Positions 10,779 to 20,127 of a stretch of 64,000 bases of DNA are shown here, piece by piece; the first letter of the stretch is position 1, and every line of letters starts with the position of its first letter. Origin of the DNA: Periplaneta americana (lineage: Eukaryota; Arthropoda; Insecta; Blattodea; Blattidae); NCBI RefSeq assembly GCF_040183065.1, contig NC_091121.1, forward strand, positions 64,946,287 through 65,010,286, given 5' to 3'. A program made the position numbers and the translations under genes. The notes under the pieces were generated by a model. It did no database searches and had not been told where the DNA came from. It saw only the letters and a program-made list of their open reading frames with translations.

Positions 10779-11724
10779 CCAGTTCACTGTCGGTTAAAGC
10801 AAGGAGATGCAGTATCACCTTTACTTTTTCTAGAGTATGCCATCAGGAAAGTCCAGGATAACAGAGAGGGTTTGAAATTGAACGGGTTACATCAGCTGCT
10901 TGTCTATGCGAATGACGTGAATATATTGGGAGAAAATCCACAAACGATTAGGGAAAATACGGGAATTTTACTTGAAGCAAGTAAAGAGATAGGTCTGGAA
11001 GTAAATCTCGAAAACACAAAGTATATGATTATGTCTCGTGACGAGAATATTGTACGAAATGGAAATATAAAAATGAGAAATTTATCCTTTGAGGAGGTGG
11101 AAAAATTTAAATACCTGGGAGCACAGTAACAAATATAAATGATACTCGGGAGGAAATTAAACACAGAATAAATATAGGAAATGCGTGTTATTATTCGGTT
11201 GAGAAGTTTTTATCATCCAGTCTGCTGTCAAAAGTCTGAAAGTTAGAATTTATAAAACAGTTATATTACCGGTTCTTCTGTATGGTTGTGAAACTTGGAC
11301 TCTCACTCTGAGAGAGGAACATAGGTTAAGGGTGTTTGAGAATAAGGTGCTTAGGAAAATATTTGGGGCTAAGAGGGGTGAAGTTACAGGAGAATGGAGA
11401 AAGTTACACAATACAGAACTATTGTTTTCTTCACCTAACATAATTAGGAACATTAGGCCTAAATGCAGACGTTTGAGATGGGCAGGGCATGTATCACGTA
11501 TGAGCGAATCCAGAAATGCATATAGAGTGTTAGTTGGGGGACCGGAGGGAAAAAGACCTTTGGGGAGGTCAAGACGTAGATGGGAAGATAATATTAAAGT
11601 GGATCTGATGGAGGTGGAATATAAAAATAGAGACTGGATTAATCTTGCTCAGTATAGAGACTAATGGCGGACTCATGTGAGGGCGGCAATGAACCTCCGT
11701 GTTCCTTAAAAGCCAGTAAATAAG
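10779..11724 (+). pseudogene. LINE family 1, longest copy, with reverse transcriptase motifs
   Basis: The translation starts inside the reverse transcriptase: [12 protein letters not shown] (motif 4 type), [22 protein letters not shown]. The last is the catalytic YADD box with the first D changed to N (10914-10925), which would inactivate the enzyme. It continues [18 protein letters not shown], then after a one-base frameshift near 11126, NINDTREEIKHRIN. A second break lies near 11238, then LPVLLYGCETWTL, FENKVLRKIFGAKRGE, RLRWAGHVSRM and GRSRRRWEDN. A TAA interrupts the tail near 11662 and the frame ends LRVP at about 11709. It is 5'-truncated and lacks the endonuclease. I assign it tentatively to an RTE-like clade, in which such frames are often called endonuclease-reverse transcriptase. 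Confidence 0.9.

Positions 11725-11798
<74 letters not shown>
11725..11798. repeat. (ATT)n microsatellite
   Basis: About 73 bp of pure ATT immediately after the LINE 3' tail. Confidence 0.97.
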
Positions 11799-11799
<1 letters not shown>

Positions 11800-12081
11800 T
11801 GCTCAACGCTTGCCCGCACTGAGTTGCTTGTCTTGCATCTTGATTATAGTAATAATTATATTCATAAGCAGGCTTAAGATAAGATGTGTGTTCTGGTTTC
11901 ATTTTATCTTGAACTGAACTAGTATCTTTAAACTTCTTAATTAATGCATGATAATACAGCATGATACAAGAGCTGTCTCTCAGATGCATTTTTATCCGAA
12001 ATATTAATCCAGTAATGAAAGTTTTTACCACTTTCATAATAACATTGTACCAGACCAATTTTTGTTTGAATATTTAAAATC

Positions 12082-12308
12082 TGTGGGAATCAAGAAATGC
12101 GTATAGAGTGTTAGTTGGAAGACCTGTGGGAAAAGGACCTATGGTGAGGCCAAGACGTAGATGGGAGGATAATATTAAAATGGATTTGAGGGAGGGGTGG
12201 ATATTATGGTAGGTACTGGATTAATCTTGCTCAGGATAGGAATCGATGGCGGGCTTATGTGAGGGCAGCAATTAACCTTCGGGTTCTCTAAAAGCCATTG
12301 AGGTACAG
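12082..12308 (+). pseudogene. LINE family 1 3'-terminal fragment
   Basis: Begins at the SRNAYRVLVG block, continues through RPRRRWEDNIKMDLREG and ends 'cgggttctctaaaagccatt'. It is shorter and more diverged than the 10779 copy and carries at least one frameshift. Confidence 0.85.
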
Positions 12309-13424
12309 TTATTGCTTATGATTTTTTAGTGTTATGAATATTTGAGTATCACAATCGTGATCTTTCCCGTAGTCCTTTTTCTGGTAAGCTTTTTTCTTCA
12401 TTAGCCTGGTTTCCTTCTTTTGTTGTATTCTAATCAGCGCCCCTTATTAATTTTAGACGTAATAATTATTTATACAGTGAAAATTTTAAAATTGTTGCAT
12501 TGTCTTTTGTTTGCTTTTGGAGTCCGTAGTGAGTCCAAATATTTTCTTAACATCTCGTTTCGAGAACGAGTAATTGCTGGATTTAGCAGGGCACAGTCAT
12601 CGCCCTCCCTAAAATTATTTTTTTGATCTGCCAATTCTCCGTGCAGAGTCAGTGATTTAGTGTCCGAGTTGCTGATAGTAATTAACCATCGTGTACAATT
12701 TACATTTGCATGGTTTTGCGATAGGCTGTAATATACATAATGAGCACTATTTAAAATGTGATTTCCCTTAATGGTATTTAAATCCACACCGAATCTGATT
12801 TATAGAGATTAATTAGCGAAATATCGTATTTAATCAGAGCATATTTAGTTGTTGGCATATGATGGAAAACCAATAAATACCTTCAGCTCTACACATGCTT
12901 TTAAAAATAGACTAATGATTTTTTTTCTTTAATTTCTTGTGGCATGCTGTTTCGAAAGCAAAAACATGGTAGAAAATATATCGGATATAAAATAAACTTT
13001 TAAAACTTTATGTGAGATATTAGAAACATTCTGTTATCTCCGACTGTGCCTACACAATGGCTGTGATTCAGCTTTAATGTTGCGGAAAACCAATTGTATG
13101 TGTTTGATTCTCCCAAAACATGACATCAATTTATATCTTCTTGCAAAGAGAGATCGCTAAGGGGAAATGCGATTTTAAATTAAATCTATGTCACAGTCGA
13201 GGATTTGAAAAATATACTCAAATACACCGTGTTCGTGCTAGAGATATCAAGAAATAATTTACTTTTAAAACAACATTACTATAAATCTATACAACAAAAG
13301 AAAAATTTGAAGAAAACAATTGCGATTTATGTCAGGAATTACTAACACTCAACATTAATAATTCTAATTGAACGTAAAATTGGACACCACATCAAAAAAT
13401 GAAATGCATGCTTTGACTTGCTGA
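12309..13424. other. No recognisable feature
   Basis: Contains a 105-codon minus-strand frame (12470-12787) with no motif I recognise. Confidence 0.45.
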
Positions 13425-13560
13425 ATTTAAATTTGTTACCAGAGTTCGACGCCGATTTCATCTAGAATTCAACGTGGATCCACCTACGTCGAAATCAATT
13501 TTGAAATGGGATAGAACTTTTACAGAGGCAGGATCCTTGATTCCACAAACAGGCAAAACA
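13425..13560 (+). pseudogene. Mariner-like transposase N-terminal fragment (DUF4817-type HTH)
   Basis: The translation reads LAEFKFVTRVRRRFHLEFNV, followed by DPPTSKSILKWDRTFTEAGS. The pattern, aromatic and basic residues before 'F..EF.V.PP....I..W...F.E.GS', is the helix-turn-helix head found in many insect mariner-like transposases. The catalytic domain does not follow. The next element, starting at 13585, lies on the opposite strand. Confidence 0.65.
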
Positions 13561-13584
13561 TTCTTGGGCAGTTTGTATACTATC

Positions 13585-14085
13585 GACCGTTTCTTCGGTT
13601 ATTTTTTTCTTGGGATGTTTGCCTGTTTTGTGTCAGGCTAGAAGAGTGCGGACGGGCGTTATCGTGGCGTAGCATCATTTCACGCAGTCTTGTTGGTCGT
13701 TTTTTTTTTTGATTGCGTGTGCAAGACGTCTCAGTTGGTGGCAATAAATGTTGCACGATGGTGGAATGGTAACAGGTCATCACATTTGCCAGTTCTCGGG
13801 TACACTGTGGATTAATGTGTTTAAACGGTCTTCATCAAACTCCGAAGGTCTTCCTGAACGTGGAGTGTCGCTAATGTCAAAACGACCCTCCTTCAAACAA
13901 GAAAACCATTTTCTTGACGTGCTCTGTCAGATAGCATTGTCCCCATACTTGGTGCAAATGTTTCTGGTCGCCTCTGCTGTTTTCGCCCCTCTATTGAACA
14001 CAAAAAAGAAGAATATGTCGGAAATGTTCTACTTTCTGAACTTGACACTCCATTTTCTAGCGACCACGGCTCCACTCACTATCTG
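13585..14085 (-). pseudogene. Mariner transposase relic with internal deletion
   Basis: From right to left on the minus strand: an N-terminal block with FRHILLFCVQ and WGQCYLTERV, then GRPSEFDEDRLNTLIHS, TRELANVM, HSTIVQHL (second helix-turn-helix). It then jumps to LRHDNARPHSS, the HDNARPH box holding the second catalytic aspartate. The segment with the first aspartate and the C-terminus with the third are missing, and several frameshifts are needed. This type differs from the DD41D element at 43.4-44.6 kb. Confidence 0.75.
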
Positions 14086-14877
14086 AAAAAATGCAAACTT
14101 CAGTACTCAAGCACAACAATTGAGATTCAAATAAAAAATGACAATCGATAAATAAACCCATAGCAACCGGAGTACCAACACGCGAAACAAAAACGCTACA
14201 GACTTATGCTCCAACTTGTTTTGACATTATTAACATGGTGGAAGGAAAAAAAAAAACTTTATCTGCCTCCATGAGAAAGTTTGCTTGTCAGCTTATGCGA
14301 GAGGCGATTTAAATACCGATAACTTACTGCGTTAAGCCAGTTCTGAAACTGTAAGTGGATCTGTCTGTATAAACCAAATCCGTCCAAAAGTTTTTAAGAA
14401 CTCGCTGTACATAGAGACGGGAGTACTTAGAAAATCACTATTTCGCTGTTAGAGATGTAAAAAGGTACGTTTTCGTGAAAACTTTGGAAGTCGCTGTTTG
14501 TAGCATTATATTACTTTCTCTATATTCTTCTTATAACGGGGAAAAAGCTATAACATTTGCGTATGCCACATTGGGTATGGAGTGGGAATTTGGAGGTTAG
14601 CAACCCGCTGATGTTTCTAAGGTAGCGGTTGATACAGCTTGGATCAGATTGAGACATCTCTCAGAAAGAAGACAGCAGACGAGCGAGGTGCGCGCTGATT
14701 AAGATGCTCTTGACCTCGATGCGTCAGCAGTCTGATAAGCTGGAGAGCCCCTCGTGTGCGACTGTGCACCCGGGTGCAGACTTCTTCTCTTCTTTACAGC
14801 GAAAAGAAAATTCTGATTTTCTGCCAGTATTATTCTATTGGTGTTGAAACACATTTGCTCTTTACTTGGAACGATAC
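14086..14877. other. No recognisable feature
   Basis: The GC-richer stretch 14560-14780 shows no motif I recognise. Confidence 0.45.
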
Positions 14878-14881
14878 AAAA

Positions 14882-14925
<44 letters not shown>

Positions 14926-14951
14926 CGATAATAATAATAATAATAATAATA
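14878..14951. repeat. (AAT)n microsatellite, interrupted
   Basis: About 70 bp of AAT with an AACAACGAT interruption. Poly-N and poly-I frames crossing it are artefacts. Confidence 0.96.
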
Positions 14952-16189
14952 GTTCAGATCTGCTGTTCATCGAACATACGAAAAGAAAACAAAACTAGGC
15001 GGTTGAAAATTAGTGCTCCAATAGAAGATTTGGTAGCGAACACGTCATTAAGAAAAAAGAAAATATATTTTATCATTAAGAAAAATACATTTTTCATTCA
15101 AAACACTTAAAATGTTCACAGTTATTGATTGTAATGTGTAGTGACTTGTAAAGCACGCACTCATAATTTGTTTTATTTGAAGTTAGTGCCAACATTTATA
15201 TTTTTTCATTTGTTAATTCCAAACTTTAATCAGATCTAAAGCATCTAGATACGTTTTACTTATTGTACAAATCAGGGGTAGACAAATTCCGGCTGCCTTA
15301 ATTGTTTATTGACAATTTTTAAGACTTCGATTTCTGTTATGTCATTACGACTAATACATAATGTTAACAAAAGCGGTTGTAGGAAGAAATTCGAACGTGC
15401 TTTTGAAATTAATATCGTTACATTTGTTGTGCATCTCAAGATATTATTCTGCTTAGTTTCAAAGCAGAATGTCTATTTACATTGCAGAGATATTTAATGT
15501 TATTTAATATATTTTAGTAAATGTATCCCTATCTTAGTTCCTCATTGCTTGCGTGGACAAAATGTGATCGATCCTGAAAATACAGAGTTAGCTCCTGATT
15601 TTTTTTCTTTAGTTTGTAGTAAAATTATCTTTTTAGTTTGTAGTAAAATTATCATTTATAGCATATAAACTAGCTTTGAATAAATACTATGTTATTGTAA
15701 TTCAATTCCACTGGTATTTTGTACATGAGTACTCTTCCTGTTGTTCACTGACTTACACACACAGGTACGCGAATAAACAGATGTAAACACAATACCGGAG
15801 CGTTGGTGAGATTGCTGAACTGCAGTGTGAACTGTTGATTCAACTTGCTCTCCGAACCCAAGCGAAGTTAGTGTGATCAATGTACACTTGGTGAAAATGA
15901 AACTGGCCGATGTCTGAGAAACTGAATTCGAATCGGGTATTTTCGTGAGCGTTCGGGACAGCCAGGCTTTATTAAAAAGATTACGTATATTCTAGTAGTT
16001 ATAATGGGGAACACAACTATTAAACACTAAAATCTTCCGAGAAAATAATTCATATACGAGATTTAAAACAGACAGATCGTTTAGAGTTTTTTAAACAGTG
16101 AATATTGTAACACAAACACTATATAATGTATAACAGGTTCTCAAGTGCAGTATGACCATTGCTCTTACAATGCCGTTCTTACTGCAGTA
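14952..16189. other. No recognisable feature apart from a short direct repeat
   Basis: 'tttttagtttgtagtaaaattatc' is duplicated in tandem near 15605-15655. Otherwise the stretch is AT-rich and unassigned. Confidence 0.45.
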
Positions 16190-16260
16190 GTACTCTTAGC
16201 GTAGTGGTAGAGCGTTAGCTAAATGTTCGTGAGATTGCAAGTTTCGATCTTATTTGAGTT
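16190..16260 (+). repeat. tRNA-like relic (possible SINE head)
   Basis: 'tagcgtagtggtagagcg' fits the pol III A-box pattern and a weak B box, 'gtttcgatctt', follows about 45 bp later. The cloverleaf is poor: the anticodon stem does not pair. I read it as a decayed tRNA pseudogene or SINE head, not a functional tRNA. Confidence 0.35.
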
Positions 16261-16784
16261 ACTAAACTTTTTTTTTCCTTTTAAATGCATCAGTGAAAAT
16301 ATAAAAAGATTTCGTCATTTTTTTTTATCCTTAGAATACTTTTCGCTTTATTCTTTTTTTTTTTTTTCGTGTTAATAGAAACTTTTGACGCTAGATGGAA
16401 GTAACACTCAAGACGACAACTAGGGGCTTTCATATTAAAATTCTGTGTTAATTATTTTGTTAATCCCTGCTGCTTTACACTCTGTTGCCTAAGGATCATT
16501 CAGTAAATATTTTGAAGGTTAAATAATTGGCAATAATTAATTTGCAAGTTGTGCTACAGGGAATATGATTATTATACTAATCTAAATCCGTGATCATCAG
16601 GGCCTAAACGTAGTAATTGTAAACTAGAAGGAAAACCATAATTCTGATGACAAAATATATCCTGATTTCCTGGAATTATAATCACAAATTTTCACCAATT
16701 TTTTAATTTTCTGTAAGTAACATGAAGTAACATAAGCAAAATTATTTGACTATATTACACTAAAACGAGCTGTAAAAAATGAAA

Positions 16785-16870
16785 GAAAGGACAGAACAAA
16801 AAATTCTCTACGGAGATTCGAAGTTTGCTGTGGAGGTAGCCCAAATCAGCGCCTTTTATTATGAAGTTAA
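16785..16870 (-). repeat. Possible SINE family K fragment
   Basis: 'acagaacaaaaaattctct' followed by 'cggagattcgaa' resembles the 23521 fragment (complement of a 'ttcgaa' B-box region followed by 'agagaatttttttctgtt'). Diverged; the assignment is weak. Confidence 0.3.
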
Positions 16871-17054
16871 CTAAAGCGGCGCACGGAGGTTTACGGTAGT
16901 GAACTGCGCGTTCACCCGAAGGGACTTCAAAAATTTGAACTGCTCAAGAGGCCGGCCAGTTTCATTTTGACCAAGTGTACACGTAACTTGTATTCAAAGT
17001 AACCAAATACATGACTCTGGCCATAAGTTTGTTTATGATTATGTTTGTAGAATT

Positions 17055-17475
17055 CCTACCTCTTTTTTTCCAGTGCATCGGCATGTTCATTTCCTTGAAT
17101 TCGTCAATGTCCAGATATTCAATATAGTGTTATCATTTTGCCTGTTTTAAACTGTTGGGTTAGGATGTGTCTCAGTTGATATTAAACTTTTATGTGGATA
17201 CAGTGAATTGTGCAGTCTTCGAGTCACAGAAAATAACAACGCCCTCATATTCGCCCTGGTATATGCTCAGCAGGCGTAGGACAGTGCGAATGGCTTCACT
17301 TCTCCATCAAAGGCAGTTGAGTGTTATCCCTCTTGCATAGGGTTGGAAAATAGGTCACAGTGAACTCCTGTGTCTGCATTTATGTATCCATCAATTTGAG
17401 AACCGTCTGTAAAAACGTGGAGTCGTTTATCTTCAGGATACCTGGTGTTCATTATTCCTAATGCTAGGCATCCCT
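17055..17475 (-). pseudogene. RNase H domain relic of a non-LTR retrotransposon
   Basis: From right to left on the minus strand: RYPEDKRLHVFTDGSQIDGY, with the first catalytic aspartate in FTDGS; then TGVHCDLFS; AFDGEVK, with the catalytic glutamate; VIFCDSKTA, the second aspartate; and GNEHADALEKK near 17060, the final RNase H helix with its aspartate. All four landmark blocks occur in the right order, but frameshifts and stops separate them. RNase H domains of this kind end the polymerase ORF in Jockey- and I-type LINEs. I see no reverse transcriptase domain next to it. Confidence 0.75.
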
Positions 17476-17644
17476 GCTTCTCAGTTTACTATGTTTTGTA
17501 TGTAATATTCAACCTGTTCATCTCCTATTGATTTCGAAAATAGTGCAAAGTTTATGGCTTACTTTTAATATCTTATTTTATTTTTAATTCAATTTTATGT
17601 AGTAATATTTGCTGTTATTTCAGATTTCTTGGTTTATTAATATA

Positions 17645-17869
17645 GAGTAAAGGTTGGTAATATTGTGATACTAATAATATTATGACAGTTCTTTTTGAGA
17701 ATTTTTTACAATTTTACTGAGCGAGAGGAAGATCGGTTTCTTGCGTCAACGTATTAAGGGAATGTTCGTGGACAAGTTTATGCACAAAACCGTTCAGTAA
17801 AATCGTAAAAAGTTCTCAAAAAGAATTATCATAATATTATTAGTATCACAGTATTACCAACTTTTACCC
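17645..17869 (-). mobile_element. Long-TIR MITE with TA target site, copy 2
   Basis: Same arms as 5103-5338 (GAGTAAAGGTTGGTAATATT ... complement), bounded by TA at 17643-17644 and 17870-17871. The internal stretch ('ttgcgtcaacgtattaaggg') is the reverse complement of that in copy 1, so the two copies are inserted in opposite orientation. The right arm has lost part of the 'actgagcgagag' end. Confidence 0.87.
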
Positions 17870-17960
17870 TATAGTATATTTTCCAGCATTGATTTTCCGA
17901 ATAACTGTTCATGTAGAATTACTGTTCTTTCTTTGATTTCTGCATTGGTTAGTTATTTTT

Positions 17961-18190
17961 CCACCGCTGTGGACTAACGGTTAGTATGTTGTCTAACCGC
18001 AAAACGAGCGAGTCCGAGTTCATATCCTGATTAAGACAAATTTCCCGGGGTTTTCCCTTAATCCATTATGAGTGAATTCTGGGTAACTTTTGGCGCTGTA
18101 CCTTGGACTGATTTCGCTGGTATTATCATCTTCATTTCATTCAGACGCTAGATAACCTTGTAGTTAATAAACAGTCATATAATAACCTAT
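17961..18190 (+). mobile_element. tRNA-derived SINE, family C, old copy
   Basis: Follows family C from 'gctgtggactaacggttagt' (A-box region) through 'cccggggttttccctt', 'ttctgggtaacttt' and 'cattcagacgctagataacc'. The B box is degraded ('gagttcatatcc'). I could not find a clear target duplication. Confidence 0.8.
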
Positions 18191-18257
18191 ATAAAAATAT
18201 AAAATATTTCTAGTTAGGATCATTGCGTCAACAGGTGTTTTCTGTGCGCCGATTGTG

Positions 18258-18815
18258 AGCTAAAATAGTAAGTCAAAATCAATCCACTGAACTATTTAAT
18301 AATCTTATTTCATATAATAAATTTAATAAACGAGGTGCAGCTATCTCAAAAGATCTCAATAAAAGTCATCTTAGTCATTCTTGGTATAAATCTTAATAAA
18401 CTTCGTGTTCTCAAACGTTCATAAGATATATTAGTTAAGCAAAATAAACTAGAAGAAAATAAACTACGAAAAAAAATTATTAAAACATAAGAATCACAAA
18501 AACTGCAATAACTTAAAGTTAACAAACTATCAATAATAATTCCTATAATGACCTGCAGAAGAGTAAGCGATTAAATTATTAGAATCAGTCTGACATTTAT
18601 AGAAATTAATCTTACAATAATATCACCAACTAATGTAATAGATGCCGAAATATAATTAAATAAAACAGCAACAATCTGTAACCACAAAGCTTTAATAATA
18701 CACCAGTCAAAATTATTGAACCAGAAACTGGTACTTCTACATGAGTCTTAGGTAATCAGAAATGAACTAAAACTACATGTATTGTGACAAAAAAGAAAAT
18801 AGCTTGGTTTTGAAT
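18258..18815 (-). pseudogene. ND4: Nuclear mitochondrial insertion: ND4 fragment
   Basis: The minus strand encodes an internal part of NADH dehydrogenase subunit 4, the proton-pumping complex I subunit made in mitochondria. With invertebrate mitochondrial codons it reads [20 protein letters not shown], then [43 protein letters not shown] and IAAPRLLNLLYEMRLLNSS in the correct order over about 560 bp. The tryptophan of HFWLP is written TGA (complement 18756-18758), a stop in the nuclear code, so the sequence came from the mitochondrion. Small indels break the frame, so it is a dead copy that has been in the nucleus for some time. The ends of ND4 are absent. Confidence 0.9.
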
Positions 18816-18997
18816 TGTTCTAGCACATTTATTGCACGTGGATGTGCAGTGACTAATGTTTCGTAGTACTATTTTACATTGAGGGGATATACTTTTTGGT
18901 ACGATTTCAGAAGAGGTAATTAATATTTTTTAGTGCAGGAATTTCCTGGTCCTAATTATTACATACAATTAAATAGACTGAATTTCGTCCTCTGAGG

Positions 18998-19439
18998 CAG
19001 TCTTTCTCAACCTTTTTGATAATGAGGCTCCTCCTTCTCCTCACTTTACTTCAGTGCGGCTTCCTGGCCTAAGATGTAAAGTAGAACAGTAATTCTCAAC
19101 TGGCCCCGGCGGGCCGAAGAGCGGTTAAGGGATGAAATGGGTGAAATGTTTATTTTCTACACTTTTAAGCTAGATACTTATTTTTTCCTGTACAGAAACC
19201 TCCTGTTATCAGTATTAATGTCTCCAAACTGAAGCAGAATGTGGAACAGAGTAATATGAAATTCTGTATCAGTTTAAAAATGAAACTAATTAAATTACTT
19301 ATGTCTTCATTTAATGCAAAATAGTAGTATGTTTAAACTTTCATAGAACAGCTTTTATAAATTATTATTATTATTTTGCCCCTCATTAACTGCTCTGTGG
19401 ACCCTCAGGCGGCCGTAGCCCCCTGTTTGAGAATCACTG
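18998..19439. mobile_element. hAT-like element relic
   Basis: The left end CAGTCTTTCTCAACC and the inverted right end CAGTGATTCTCAAAC form imperfect CAG-type terminal repeats. The flanks ctctgagg (18990-18997) and ctctaatg (19440-19447) match at 6 of 8 positions, as expected for a decayed 8-bp duplication. A second similar end, CAGTAATTCTCAACTGGCCC, lies inside at 19087, so the left side may be composite. No coding remnant. Confidence 0.6.
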
Positions 19440-20127
19440 CTCTAATGCATAGTTCTTGTATAGTCTTGCGAACATTTAGCCTATTAGAACCATGAAAAAT
19501 TTCAACCCAGATGACCGTATTTTATGAATACAAATCAGGACGCTACCCCGCGGCAAGCTGTTCGCCAGATACACTATTGTAATAGCTAGATAATCGCATT
19601 TGTGATATGGACATAAAGAGAAAAAACGCCTTGTTCGAAATTTGAAATGGAATATAAATAATTTATGGTGCCATTTTCGAGACTTGAAATGGACTACGTT
19701 GTCATTTCCGTTCATAATTTATAGAAGGATCGATTCCAGCAAATGGACTCTTCTCGTGCCCTCGTATTTGGGCTGTGTGGGCTTTGTACCCTAAGCTGAC
19801 TATAAAGTCGCTTTTTAATGGTTTTCTTATGCTTTTTCAACGTTCGAGGATAGTCTCTTCAAAAAGTAAACGGCAGCTATTTTGTTGTGTATCTCAAACT
19901 AGACCGTACCTGATGTAGAGATAAGGATGGAAAGTGTGTCAAGCGATGCGTAGGCTGGAGATTCATATGCACTAAAATCATGAAAATGTGCATGCAAAAT
20001 TAAAAAAAAGAAGAGAAAAACATGTATTGAAACAGAAAATATGCACAGATTAAAGTGAATATTCTATTCTCTGTAACAAATCACGCACGCACACACATAT
20101 TTTTAGGTATAGATCTTTTTCCGTTAT
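19440..20127. other. No recognisable feature
   Basis: Includes a 79-codon minus-strand frame without motif. Confidence 0.45.

Noticed and set aside
11639..12058. 139-codon frame with a poly-asparagine run
   Set aside because: The run is the ATT array read on the minus strand; the remainder has no motif.
15274..15300. hAT-like end 'caggggtagacaaattccgg'
   Set aside because: I found no inverted partner or 8-bp duplication.
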